From the NCBI RefSeq assembly GCF_002284535.1, contig NZ_NPKH01000028.1, positions 62,001 through 126,000 of the forward strand: DNA of 64,000 bases, in the 5' to 3' direction. The notes below the pieces were generated by a model. The model saw nothing but the letters and a program-made list of their open reading frames with translations, was not told the DNA's origin and did no database searches. Shown one piece after another: positions 1-7,913 of the stretch (position 1 is the first letter of the stretch; each line of letters opens with the position of its first letter). The position numbers and the translations under genes are program-made. This stretch comes from Mesorhizobium wenxiniae. GTDB lineage: Bacteria; Pseudomonadota; Alphaproteobacteria; Rhizobiales; Rhizobiaceae.

Positions 1-553
1 CGGTCTCGTCGGTGATCAGCCGGGTCAGCGCGCGATCCTCGTCGGAAGCCGACAGTTCGAGCAGCTGGGCAGCACCCCGGATGCCGGATAGCGGGTTCTT
101 GATCTCGTGGGCGAGCATCGCGGCAAGGCCGGTTACCGAGCGTGCCGCACCGCGGTGCGTCATCTGCCGGTCGATCTTGTCGGCCATCGATCGCTCCTGG
201 AACATCACCACGACGGAGCCCGGGAATTCCGACACCGGCGCGACATAGAGATCTACGACCTTCTCGATGCCGAGGCGCGGCGACGATACGTCGACCCGGT
301 ATTCGTTGACGGGTGCCCGGCGCTCGCGCACCTGGTCGACAAGCGTCAGCAGCGGACTGCCGAAGGGAATGAGCTTGGGTAGTGTATTGCGGGCGAGCAT
401 GGTCGCGCTCGAGCGGAAGAAATCCTCGGCATCGGCATTGGCGAAGGTGATGAACCCGTCCGCATCGACCATGATCACTGGGCGGCGGATGGTGTTGAGC
501 ACAATGTGGGCGGCGTCCGCCATATCCATGCTCTGTGCAACGGTGGCGTTCAT
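1..553 (-). CDS. ntrB: Nitrogen regulation sensor kinase NtrB (N-terminal part, truncated by window edge)
   Basis: Cytoplasmic two-component histidine kinase that phosphorylates NtrC under nitrogen limitation and is switched by PII. About 184 codons are visible. A PAS-like region spans roughly residues 10-120, followed by the dimerisation/phosphoacceptor helix with the H-box AHEIKNPLSGIRGAAQ, phosphoacceptor His149 (codon 107-109). The catalytic ATPase domain lies beyond the left edge. The ATG (551-553) overlaps the dusB stop in an ATGA arrangement, so the two are translationally coupled. The nifR3-ntrB order is classic in alphaproteobacteria, and ntrC would be expected next. glnB, glnA and glnII lie about 40 kb away in the same window. 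Confidence 0.93.
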   Translation of the reverse strand, partial: MNATVAQSMDMADAAHIVLNTIRRPVIMVDADGFITFANADAEDFFRSSATMLARNTLPKLIPFGSPLLTLVDQVRERRAPVNEYRVDVSSPRLGIEKVVDLYVAPVSEFPGSVVVMFQERSMADKIDRQMTHRGAARSVTGLAAMLAHEIKNPLSGIRGAAQLLELSASDEDRALTRLITDET

Positions 554-1578
554 GCTGCGCTCCGCAGGTTCATCGCCTCGGCAGCGCGTGAAAACACCTC
601 GCGTAACGCGGCAACGACGCGGACGGGCTCGAAGGAGGTGAGGATCGCCTTTCGCTGCTCATCAACGACGCCAACAGCGTGGCGGTCGAGATACCAGCCA
701 AGATGCTTGCGCGCCTGGCGCACGCCGCTTTCGATGCCGTAGAGCGTTAGCATGTCCTCGTAGTGGGCAACGATGTAGTCGGCCAGCGCTTGCGGACTTT
801 CGGGCACGCCGGGCGCCGCATCTTTTGCCGCGGCTGCCGCGATGCTGCCTGCCGTCCAGGGCGCGCCATAATGCGCGCGGCCGATCATCACCGCGTCGGC
901 GCCCGACTGGTCGAGGATCATTGCCGCCTCCGCCGGCGATGCGACATCGCCATTGGCAACGACCGGGATCGACACGGCCTGTTTTGTTCGTGCGATGGCG
1001 CGCCAGTCGGCCTTGCCCTGGTAGAACTGGCAGCGCGTGCGGCCATGCACCGTCACCATCTGGATGCCCGCCTGCTCGGCGCGGCGCGCCAGCAGCGGCG
1101 CGTTGAGCGCGCTTTCGTCCCAGCCGAGCCGCATTTTTACCGTGACCGGCACCTCGACGGCGCCGACCACCGCCTCAATCAACGACAAAGCGTGATCGAG
1201 ATCGCGCATCAGCGCCGAACCGGCATAGCCGCCCGTCACCTTCTTGGCCGGGCAGCCCATGTTGATGTCGATGATGTCGGCGCCCTCGCCCGCGGCGATT
1301 CGAGCGCCCTCGGCCATATGCGCCGCCTCATGGCCGGCAAGCTGGACCATGTGCACAGGCAGCCCGGAATGGCGGATGCGAAGGCCACAACCGGCCCTGC
1401 CCCTGGCAAGCTCGGCGCTCGCCACCATCTCCGACACGACCAATCCGGCGCCATGCGCATACGCACGCTGCCGGAACGGCTCATCGGTTATGCCCGACAT
1501 CGGCGCGAGAAAAGCGCGATTGCGGATTCTCACACTACCCACGTCCAGCGGCGAAGCCAATTTGGTGAGGTCAAACAT
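550..1578 (-). CDS. dusB: tRNA-dihydrouridine synthase (DusB/NifR3)
   Basis: FMN-dependent enzyme reducing uridine to dihydrouridine in the tRNA D-loop. TIM-barrel motifs are all present: APMSGITDEPFR (about 25-36), DINMGCPAKKVTGG with catalytic Cys109, MRLGWDES, VTVHGRTRCQFYQG and VVANGDV for FMN phosphate binding. The 342-residue length is normal. An in-frame upstream ATG at 1641 would add 21 residues not typical of the family; I chose 1578 because the conserved protein begins with MFDLTKLASPLDVG. It is the first gene of the nifR3-ntrB operon and overlaps ntrB by 4 bases. Its role in nitrogen control is only by association. Confidence 0.94.
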   Translation of the reverse strand: MFDLTKLASPLDVGSVRIRNRAFLAPMSGITDEPFRQRAYAHGAGLVVSEMVASAELARGRAGCGLRIRHSGLPVHMVQLAGHEAAHMAEGARIAAGEGADIIDINMGCPAKKVTGGYAGSALMRDLDHALSLIEAVVGAVEVPVTVKMRLGWDESALNAPLLARRAEQAGIQMVTVHGRTRCQFYQGKADWRAIARTKQAVSIPVVANGDVASPAEAAMILDQSGADAVMIGRAHYGAPWTAGSIAAAAAKDAAPGVPESPQALADYIVAHYEDMLTLYGIESGVRQARKHLGWYLDRHAVGVVDEQRKAILTSFEPVRVVAALREVFSRAAEAMNLRSAA

Positions 1579-1752
1579 GCACAAAAACCAAGCATCTTTA
1601 GTTGCTGCACAATCTCTAGCCAGGATGGCAGCAATGTGCAACGCGCAATGACGTCACATTAAGGCGCATTTGGGAAAATGTTGGCCTTCGGCCCATACCC
1701 GCGCCCTGAGCGGCGTACGTCTTTAGGAAAGGACCCTTCGGCCTTTGCATCT

Positions 1753-1800
1753 GCGCATGATCTCTTCCGAAAAGCGATTCCACTTTTCGGGATCATGCGC
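1753..1800. repeat. Intergenic palindrome, family A (copy 1)
   Basis: Near-perfect inverted repeat between the divergent dusB and ispDF genes. The outer arms are GCGCATGATC (1753-1762) and GATCATGCGC (1791-1800); the inner arms are CCGAAAAG and CTTTTCGG. Related elements occur at 48394, 54005, 59794 and 60883. The family resembles the short dispersed palindromes of rhizobial genomes; it encodes nothing. Confidence 0.8.
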
Positions 1801-1813
1801 TAAGCGTCTCGGC

Positions 1814-3043
1814 ATGACAGATGCAAGCGAAATGCCAGCTTTGGCTACGGACTCTAGGGTTGCCGTGGTTATCGTCGCCGCCGGCCGCGGCGCGCGCGCC
1901 GGTCAGGCCGACGGCCCGAAGCAATACCAGAGGATCGGTGGCCATGCCGTTATCGCGCGCACATTGGATATTTTTTTGGCGCATCCGAGAATCGGTCCTG
2001 TCGTCGTCGCCATCCACGCCGACGACAGCGCGCTTTTTCGCAGCGCCGCCGGAGCCAACGCCGATCGAGTCATCACGGTGACCGGTGGCGCGTCCAGGCA
2101 GGACTCCGTCCGGCTCGGGCTGCTTGCGCTTAGAGGCCATGCACCGAGCCAGGTTCTGGTCCATGATGCCGTTCGCCCGTTCGTCGACGCCGAATTGATA
2201 GACCGTATCATCGCCGCTATCGGCGAGCGCCAGGGAGCGCTGCCTGCCTTACCCGTCGCCGACACGCTGAAACGTGAGTCGGCCGCCGGCATGATCGGCG
2301 AGACGGTTTCCAGGAACGGGCTTCATGCCGCCCAGACGCCGCAAGGCTTCCCGTTCTGGCCGATCCTGGCCGCCCACGAAAAGGCCCATCGCTTGGGCAA
2401 GACGGACTTCACCGACGATGCCGCGATTGCCGAATGGGCGCATATTCCGGTGAAAATCGTTCCGGGCTCGCCGGACAATGTCAAGCTCACCTGGGCAAGG
2501 GATATTTCGATGGCGGATCAGCGGCTTTCCGGCGAGCGGCTGCGTTTTCCGGACATCCGCACCGGCAATGGCTACGACGTCCATGCCTTCGAGCCCGGTG
2601 ACCATGTCGTCCTGTGCGGCGTCTCCATCCCGCACGACAAGAAACTGGCCGGCCATTCGGACGCCGATGTCGGCCTGCACGCCTTGACCGACGCGCTGCT
2701 CGCCACCTGCGGCGCCGGCGACATCGGCACGCATTTCCCGCCGTCGGATCCGCAGTGGAAAGGCGTGGCCTCGCGGATCTTCGTCGAACATGCGGCAAGA
2801 CTGGTGCGTGCGCGCGGCGGGCGCATCGCCAATGCCGACATCACGCTGATCTGCGAGGCGCCCCGGGTCGGCCCACATCGCGAAGCAATGACCGAAACCC
2901 TTTCGGAAATGCTGGCAATTTCCCGGGACCGTATTTCTATCAAGGCAACAACCAACGAAAAGCTCGGCTTTGTCGGACGCGAGGAAGGCATAGCGGCTAT
3001 CGCGACCGCCAGCGTCGTGTTTCAGGGGGATGTCCCCGAATGA
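1814..3043 (+). CDS. ispDF: Bifunctional MEP-pathway enzyme IspDF
   Basis: Fusion of 2-C-methyl-D-erythritol 4-phosphate cytidylyltransferase (IspD, about residues 15-235) and 2-C-methyl-D-erythritol 2,4-cyclodiphosphate synthase (IspF, from about residue 250), two steps of isoprenoid synthesis. IspD shows the nucleotide loop VVIVAAGRGARAG with PKQYQ, and HDAVRPFVD. IspF shows GNGYDVHAF (metal ligands Asp255 and His257), AGHSDADVGLHALTDALL and GDIGTHFPPSDP. The length is 409 residues. I took the start at 1814 because the sequence further upstream is the family A palindrome rather than conserved protein. The stop overlaps the pncC start. Confidence 0.96.
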   Translation: MTDASEMPALATDSRVAVVIVAAGRGARAGQADGPKQYQRIGGHAVIARTLDIFLAHPRIGPVVVAIHADDSALFRSAAGANADRVITVTGGASRQDSVRLGLLALRGHAPSQVLVHDAVRPFVDAELIDRIIAAIGERQGALPALPVADTLKRESAAGMIGETVSRNGLHAAQTPQGFPFWPILAAHEKAHRLGKTDFTDDAAIAEWAHIPVKIVPGSPDNVKLTWARDISMADQRLSGERLRFPDIRTGNGYDVHAFEPGDHVVLCGVSIPHDKKLAGHSDADVGLHALTDALLATCGAGDIGTHFPPSDPQWKGVASRIFVEHAARLVRARGGRIANADITLICEAPRVGPHREAMTETLSEMLAISRDRISIKATTNEKLGFVGREEGIAAIATASVVFQGDVPE

Positions 3044-3549
3044 GCAACAGCGATCTCGCAGATGCCCTGCTTCAGGCCTGCCGACAGCGTGGCATCATGC
3101 TGGCGACGGCCGAAAGCTGCACAGGCGGCATGATCATCGCCGCCCTTACCGACATCGCCGGCTCTTCCACGGTGGTCGACCGGGGTTTCATCACCTATTC
3201 CAACCAGGCCAAAACTGAGATGCTCGGCGTTTCCGCCGCCATGCTTGAGACGCAGGGCGCGGTTTCGCGGGAAACCGCAGTCGAGATGGCGGCCGGCGCG
3301 TTGGCGCATTCGGGCGCCGGACTCACCCTTGCCGTTACCGGCATTGCCGGTCCGGGCGGCGGCTCGGCGGAAAAGCCCGTCGGCCTGGTCTGGTTCGGTA
3401 TCGCCTTGACTGGCCGGCCGGTCGTCAGCGAATGTCAGTTGTTCGCCGACAAAGGCCGCGATTTCATCCGCCGGGAGACGGTCAGGCATGCGCTTGAACT
3501 GGGCTTGCGCGCACTCGCTGCGGATCAGGCTGCCGGCGTTGCGCCATAG
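3040..3549 (+). CDS. pncC: Nicotinamide-nucleotide amidohydrolase (CinA C-terminal domain protein)
   Basis: Stand-alone CinA C-terminal domain of 169 residues that deamidates nicotinamide mononucleotide to nicotinate mononucleotide in NAD recycling. The catalytic motif ATAESCTGG (Ser26) is present, with the glycine-rich AVTGIAGPGGGSAEKPVG around residues 100-120. There is no N-terminal COG1058 domain, so it is the PncC-only form. The start ATG lies inside the ispDF stop (ATGA), which indicates cotranscription and coupling. Its 3' end runs 25 bases into the convergent RatA-like gene. Confidence 0.93.
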   Translation: MSNSDLADALLQACRQRGIMLATAESCTGGMIIAALTDIAGSSTVVDRGFITYSNQAKTEMLGVSAAMLETQGAVSRETAVEMAAGALAHSGAGLTLAVTGIAGPGGGSAEKPVGLVWFGIALTGRPVVSECQLFADKGRDFIRRETVRHALELGLRALAADQAAGVAP

Positions 3550-3983
3550 ATGACGTCGGCGCGCTTCTCGAACGCCTCGGAAAACATGCGGAAGGCGCGA
3601 TCGAACATCGCTCCCATCACCGCACCCAGAATACGGCTCTTGAATTCGTAGTCGATGAAGAAGCAGACATTGCAACCGCCGTCGGCCGGCTCGAAACGCC
3701 AGGCGTTGCTCAGATATTTGAATGGACCGTCGATGTATTTGACGTCGATGGCCTTCTCGCCAGGTTTTAGCAGCACCTGCGTGGTGAAAGTCTCGCGGAT
3801 CGCCTTGTAGCCGATGCTCATGTCGGCGACGAGCAGGGTGCGTCCGTCGCGTTCCTTGCGCGAGCGAACCGTCAGCGCCTCGCAAAGCGGCAGGAATTGC
3901 GGATAGGATTCGACATCGGCGACCAGAGCGAACATCTGTTCCGGCGTATGCGCAACGCGGCGGTGGGCTTCGAATTGTGGCAT
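3525..3983 (-). CDS. RatA/Coq10-family START-like protein
   Basis: A 152-residue polyketide-cyclase/START-fold protein. The family includes mitochondrial Coq10 (coenzyme Q binding) and bacterial RatA. Typical features are an N-terminal MPQFEAHRRVAHTPEQMFALVADVE stretch (given here only as its first 25 residues' pattern: PEQMFALVADVESYPQFLP), then GPFKYLSNAWRF and a C-terminal helix SRILGAVMGAMFDRAF that would close the lipid pocket. It lies 12 bases downstream of lipA on the same strand, so the two are probably cotranscribed. A role in ubiquinone handling is more likely than a toxin role because no antitoxin-type partner is adjacent, but this is inference. Confidence 0.87.
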   Translation of the reverse strand: MPQFEAHRRVAHTPEQMFALVADVESYPQFLPLCEALTVRSRKERDGRTLLVADMSIGYKAIRETFTTQVLLKPGEKAIDVKYIDGPFKYLSNAWRFEPADGGCNVCFFIDYEFKSRILGAVMGAMFDRAFRMFSEAFEKRADVIYGATPAA

Positions 3984-3995
3984 GAAACCAGTGTG

Positions 3996-4961
3996 TTAGG
4001 CGGACTTCCTGAGAAACGCTTCCCGTGCCGCGCGCAGCTTGGCGAAATCGTCGCCGGCGTGATGCGACGAACGCGTTAGCGGGCTCGATGCCACCAGCAG
4101 GAAGCCCTTGGTCTTGCCGATCGTCTCGAAGGACTTGAATTCCTCCGGCGTGACGAAACGGATCACAGGGTGGTGTTTCTTCGACGGCTGCAGATACTGG
4201 CCGATGGTCATGAAGTCGACATTGGCCGAACGCAGATCATCCATCAACTGCAGGATCTCGTTCCGCTCCTCGCCGAGGCCAACCATGATGCCGGATTTGG
4301 TGAAGATCGACGGGTCGAGTTCCTTGACCCGCTGCAGGAGCCTGATCGAATGAAAATAGCGGGCGCCGGGCCGGACCGTCAGATAGTTCGACGGTACGGT
4401 CTCCAGATTGTGGTTGAACACGTCCGGCTTCGCCGCCACCACGATCTCCAGCGCACCTTCCTTGCGCAGGAAGTCGGGCGTCAGGATTTCGATCGTCGTC
4501 GAAGGCGTTGCCGCCCTGATGGCGCGGATGACCTCGGCAAAGTGCTGAGCTCCGCCATCGGCGAGATCGTCGCGGTCGACTGAGGTGATGACGACATGGC
4601 TCAGACCCATTTGCTTGACCGCATGGGCGATGCGCGCCGGTTCATCGGGATCGAGCGCTGTCGGAATGCCGGTGGCGACGTTGCAGAAGGCACAGGCGCG
4701 CGTGCAGATCTCACCCATGATCATGAAGGTGGCGTGCTTCTTTTCCCAGCACTCACCGATATTGGGGCAACCGGCCTCTTCGCACACCGTCACCAGTCTG
4801 TGCGACTTCACGATTTCGCGCGTCTCGGCATAGCCTTTTGACATCGGCGCCTTGACGCGGATCCAGTCGGGCTTGCGCAGCACATCCTGGTCAGGCTTGT
4901 GCGCCTTTTCAGGATGCCTCAGGCGCGGCGCATTGGCGATCGTGTCGAGGACGGTGACCAT
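3996..4961 (-). CDS. lipA: Lipoyl synthase
   Basis: Radical-SAM enzyme that inserts two sulfurs into octanoyl groups on E2 and H-protein lipoyl domains. The auxiliary cluster motif CEEAGCPNIGECW, the radical-SAM triad CTRACAFC and the conserved C-terminal RSSHHAGDDF are visible. The length of 321 residues is normal. It supplies the cofactor for the lipoyl domains of the pyruvate dehydrogenase genes that begin about 0.5 kb away on the same strand. It is followed by the RatA-like gene after 12 bases. Confidence 0.97.
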   Translation of the reverse strand: MVTVLDTIANAPRLRHPEKAHKPDQDVLRKPDWIRVKAPMSKGYAETREIVKSHRLVTVCEEAGCPNIGECWEKKHATFMIMGEICTRACAFCNVATGIPTALDPDEPARIAHAVKQMGLSHVVITSVDRDDLADGGAQHFAEVIRAIRAATPSTTIEILTPDFLRKEGALEIVVAAKPDVFNHNLETVPSNYLTVRPGARYFHSIRLLQRVKELDPSIFTKSGIMVGLGEERNEILQLMDDLRSANVDFMTIGQYLQPSKKHHPVIRFVTPEEFKSFETIGKTKGFLLVASSPLTRSSHHAGDDFAKLRAAREAFLRKSA

Positions 4962-5031
4962 CAGAAATCCAGTTCATTCGCGATTGCCTTCCGGCGGTCG
5001 CTTTCACAAGTCATCTAGGACTTTTCGCTGC

Positions 5032-5068
5032 AAAGAAAAAGGCCGCGGCGGCGCATGCCGCCACAGCC
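5032..5068 (-). terminator. Rho-independent terminator after the GlsB-like gene
   Basis: On the minus strand a 12-bp stem with two G-U pairs (5041-5052 with 5057-5068) and a 4-base loop is followed by a T-rich tract (complement of 5032-5040). It sits just after the stop of the GlsB-like gene and before lipA, so it separates the two units. Confidence 0.8.
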
Positions 5069-5094
5069 GTTTTCGCATGGCAAGAGTTCAGCAG

Positions 5095-5352
5095 CTAACG
5101 GCGCACCATGCGCCCTACCCAGATCAGCAGGCAGGCGCCGATGAAACCGGTGATCAGATAAGCGATCCAGCCAGCCCCGAAGACCCCGATGTTGAGCGCC
5201 TGCAGGATGGCATTCAGCACGATCGCGCCGACGATGCCAAGAATGATGTTCATCAAGATGCCCATGTTGCTTTTCATGAACATCTCGGCAAGCCACCCTG
5301 CCAAACCGCCGATGATGATGGCTGCGATCCAGCCCACGCCATTCACGTCCAT
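5095..5352 (-). CDS. GlsB/YeaQ/YmgE family small membrane protein
   Basis: An 85-residue very hydrophobic protein with three predicted membrane segments (about residues 7-24, 30-52 and 58-80). It has the family pattern GWIAAIIIGGLAGWLAE, glycine-rich helices and a short basic C-terminal end. Members are annotated as transglycosylase-associated or general stress proteins of the inner membrane; the biochemical function is unknown. It is a single gene ended by its own terminator at 5032-5068. Confidence 0.88.
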   Translation of the reverse strand: MDVNGVGWIAAIIIGGLAGWLAEMFMKSNMGILMNIILGIVGAIVLNAILQALNIGVFGAGWIAYLITGFIGACLLIWVGRMVRR

Positions 5353-5448
5353 ATGCCCTCTCCTTGTGTGATGAATGCATCCGGAAACGAATTACCTTAC
5401 CGTTGAGTTCCTTGGCTTTCACGTGTCGAGTCTCACTCGGCCAATTTA

Positions 5449-6912
5449 TCACGCGTTCAGCGCGCGGCCATAGGCGTCGAGGACGCTTTCCTTCATCATC
5501 TCCGACAGCGTCGGATGCGGGAAGATGGTGTGCATCAGTTCTTCCTCGGTGGTCTCCAGGTTCATCGCCACGACAAAGCCCTGGATCAGCTCGGTCACTT
5601 CGGCGCCGACCATATGAGCACCGAGCAACTGGCCGGTCTTCTTGTCGAAGATGGTCTTGACGAAACCCTGGTCTTCGCCGAGCGCGATGGCTTTGCCGTT
5701 GGCGGCGAACTGAAAGCGGCCGACGCGGATGTCCTTGCCCTCCGCCTTCGCTTTCGCTTCGGTCAAGCCGACGGAGGCAACCTGCGGGTTGCAATAGGTG
5801 CAGCCCGGAATCTTCAGCTTGTCAGTGGCATGCACGCCGGGGAAATTGGCGATCTTCTCCACGCACACCACGCCTTCATGTTCGGCCTTGTGCGCGAGCA
5901 TAGGCGGGCCGGCAACGTCGCCGATGGCATAGATTCCGGGCACATTGGTGTTGCCGTACCCGTCGACGACGACGCAGCCGCGTTCCGTCTTCACGCCGAG
6001 CGCTTCGAGGCCGAGATTCTCGATATTGCCCTGCACTCCGACGGCCGAGATCATCCGGTCGGCGGTGATCTTCTCAACCTTGCCGTCCTTCATCTCGACA
6101 TGCGCGGTGACCGAGTTCGCACCCTTCTCGACCTTGGTCACCTTGGCCTCGAGGATGATCTTCATGCCTTGCTTCTCGAACTGCTTTTGCGCGAATTTCG
6201 AGACCTCGGCGTCCTCGACCGGCATTACCGCCGGCAACAACTCGACCACAGTCACCTCCGCGCCCATGGTGCGGTAGAATGAGGCGAACTCGATGCCGAT
6301 TGCGCCCGAACCCATCACCAGCAGCGATTTAGGCATCTCCTTCGGGACCATCGCTTCGAAATAGGTCCAGATCAGCTTGCCGTCGGGCTCGATGCCGGGC
6401 AGCGCCCGCGGCCTGGCGCCGGTCGCCAGGATTATGTGCTTGGCGGTATAAGTGCCCTCACCCTTGAGGCCCTTGGGCGCCGGCGGCTGCGGCTCCATCG
6501 GCTTCTTCGACGAGTTCGACACGACGATCTCGCCCGGTTTATCGCCGGAAGCCGCCTTGGAGAGCCTGGCTTCGCCCCAGATGACGTCGACCTTATTCTT
6601 CTTCATCAGGAAGGCGACGCCGCCGTTGAGCCGCAGCGAGACCTTTCGCGAGCGGTCGACCACGGCAGCGGTATCGACGCTGACCTTGCCGTCGATCTTC
6701 AAGCCGTAGTCCTTCAGATGATCGGAATAGTGCATGATCTCGGCCGAACGCAGCAGCGCCTTGGTCGGGATGCAGCCCCAGTTGAGGCAGATGCCGCCGA
6801 GATGCTCACGCTCGACGATCGCCGTCTTGAAGCCAAGTTGGGCGGAACGCACCGCCGTGACGTAGCCGCCGGGGCCGGAGCCGATGATGATGACGTCGTA
6901 GTTCTCAGCCAT
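5449..6912 (-). CDS. lpdA: Dihydrolipoyl dehydrogenase (E3)
   Basis: FAD- and NAD-dependent E3 component reoxidising dihydrolipoamide of the pyruvate dehydrogenase complex. The FAD motif GSGPGGYVTA (11-20), the redox disulfide GGICLNWGCIPTK (Cys42-Cys47), the NAD motif VMGSGAIGIEFASF and the C-terminal active-site FPHPTLSE (His466) are all present. I started at MAENYDV (6912); an upstream in-frame ATG at 6942 would add ten atypical residues. It is the last gene of the pdhA-pdhB-pdhC-SGNH-lpdA cluster, with 235 bases between it and the hydrolase gene in which I see no convincing gene. Confidence 0.97.
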   Translation of the reverse strand: MAENYDVIIIGSGPGGYVTAVRSAQLGFKTAIVEREHLGGICLNWGCIPTKALLRSAEIMHYSDHLKDYGLKIDGKVSVDTAAVVDRSRKVSLRLNGGVAFLMKKNKVDVIWGEARLSKAASGDKPGEIVVSNSSKKPMEPQPPAPKGLKGEGTYTAKHIILATGARPRALPGIEPDGKLIWTYFEAMVPKEMPKSLLVMGSGAIGIEFASFYRTMGAEVTVVELLPAVMPVEDAEVSKFAQKQFEKQGMKIILEAKVTKVEKGANSVTAHVEMKDGKVEKITADRMISAVGVQGNIENLGLEALGVKTERGCVVVDGYGNTNVPGIYAIGDVAGPPMLAHKAEHEGVVCVEKIANFPGVHATDKLKIPGCTYCNPQVASVGLTEAKAKAEGKDIRVGRFQFAANGKAIALGEDQGFVKTIFDKKTGQLLGAHMVGAEVTELIQGFVVAMNLETTEEELMHTIFPHPTLSEMMKESVLDAYGRALNA

Positions 6913-7147
6913 TTTGTGGTCCTTATTGAAGCGAGGCTTCACCGAAAGAAGGCTTCGGGATCGAAATTGGCTCGCACCTCAGTATTGGAGGCGCGAAAGC
7001 TTGCTCGTGCATCAGTATCGAAAGGGAATCGGATACCCAGAGCCCCAGAAATGCGTAACCTGCAAGAAGCCGACTTCGACGGCCTTGCCAATGCACAGCC
7101 AACCAGAGGCCATGATCAGACTTGCATCGACTATCATGTCGCTAACA

Positions 7148-7771
7148 TCACGCGCACCAGCGGTGCCACGCCTCGCCAATGTTGCGCGTGTTTTCCGCAT
7201 CAAGATGGACGCCGTCGAGCGGCGTGGTCGTTGCCACCGTGCCGGCATCGAAAAAGCCGCAGCCGGCCTCGTCGGCAAGGGCGGAATATTGCGGCGCCAG
7301 CCGCTTCGAAGCTTCGTCGCCGCCGGCGAACATTTCCTTGAACTCAGCGTTGTCGGTACGGCTGACCGGGGGCGGCGCGACGAGCAGGATCTGCGGCGCC
7401 GGCCAGTCGAACGGGTAGTCGTGGCCGCGCACGATAGCGATCAGGCGCTGGATGCCTTGCTTGGCCGCCACCGGATTGCCGTGGATCCACGGCTTCATGT
7501 CGTTGGAGCCGAGCATGATGACGATCAGGTCGAGCGGCGCATGTGTCATCAGCACCGTCGGCAGCACTCTAGCGCCGTTACGGTCGGCGCCGGCCAGATG
7601 GTCGTCGAAAGCCGTTGTGCGGCCGTTCAAGCCTTCGGCAATGACCTGGATATCGCCTCCCAACGTCGCCTGCAGCACACTCGGCCAGCGGTCCTTGAGC
7701 GGGTGGCGATCCAGACTTGCCGCATCATAGCCCCAGGTCAGCGAGTCGCCGTAGCAAAGGACTGTTTTCAT
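7148..7771 (-). CDS. SGNH/GDSL hydrolase (arylesterase/acyltransferase type)
   Basis: A 207-residue single-domain SGNH hydrolase. Block I is CYGDSLTWG (Ser10 nucleophile), block II GLNGRTT, block III LGSNDMK and block V DGVHLDAENT with the catalytic Asp and His. The sequence pattern resembles the Mycobacterium smegmatis arylesterase/acyltransferase AcT and rhizobial arylesterases. No signal peptide is visible, so it is probably cytoplasmic; the substrate is unknown. A strong AGGAGGGGG ribosome site precedes the ATG. It is embedded between pdhC and lpdA in the same direction, which suggests cotranscription. Confidence 0.93.
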   Translation of the reverse strand: MKTVLCYGDSLTWGYDAASLDRHPLKDRWPSVLQATLGGDIQVIAEGLNGRTTAFDDHLAGADRNGARVLPTVLMTHAPLDLIVIMLGSNDMKPWIHGNPVAAKQGIQRLIAIVRGHDYPFDWPAPQILLVAPPPVSRTDNAEFKEMFAGGDEASKRLAPQYSALADEAGCGFFDAGTVATTTPLDGVHLDAENTRNIGEAWHRWCA

Positions 7772-7913
7772 GCGTTTGCCCCCTCCTGCTGAAATCTGCC
7801 CGCGCGCGCCTCACCCGCCAGCGCACCAACAGCCATTGCACATGATCGTTGCGACGCCGGAAGGGCTGAAGGCAACAAGGCTGGTGAAGAATTTCTGCAC
7901 CGCCTTCTTCCTT

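Noticed and set aside
763..1662. Long plus-strand frame opposite dusB
   Set aside because: Antisense shadow of dusB; composition is Arg/Ala/His-rich without motifs, as expected from third-position GC bias.
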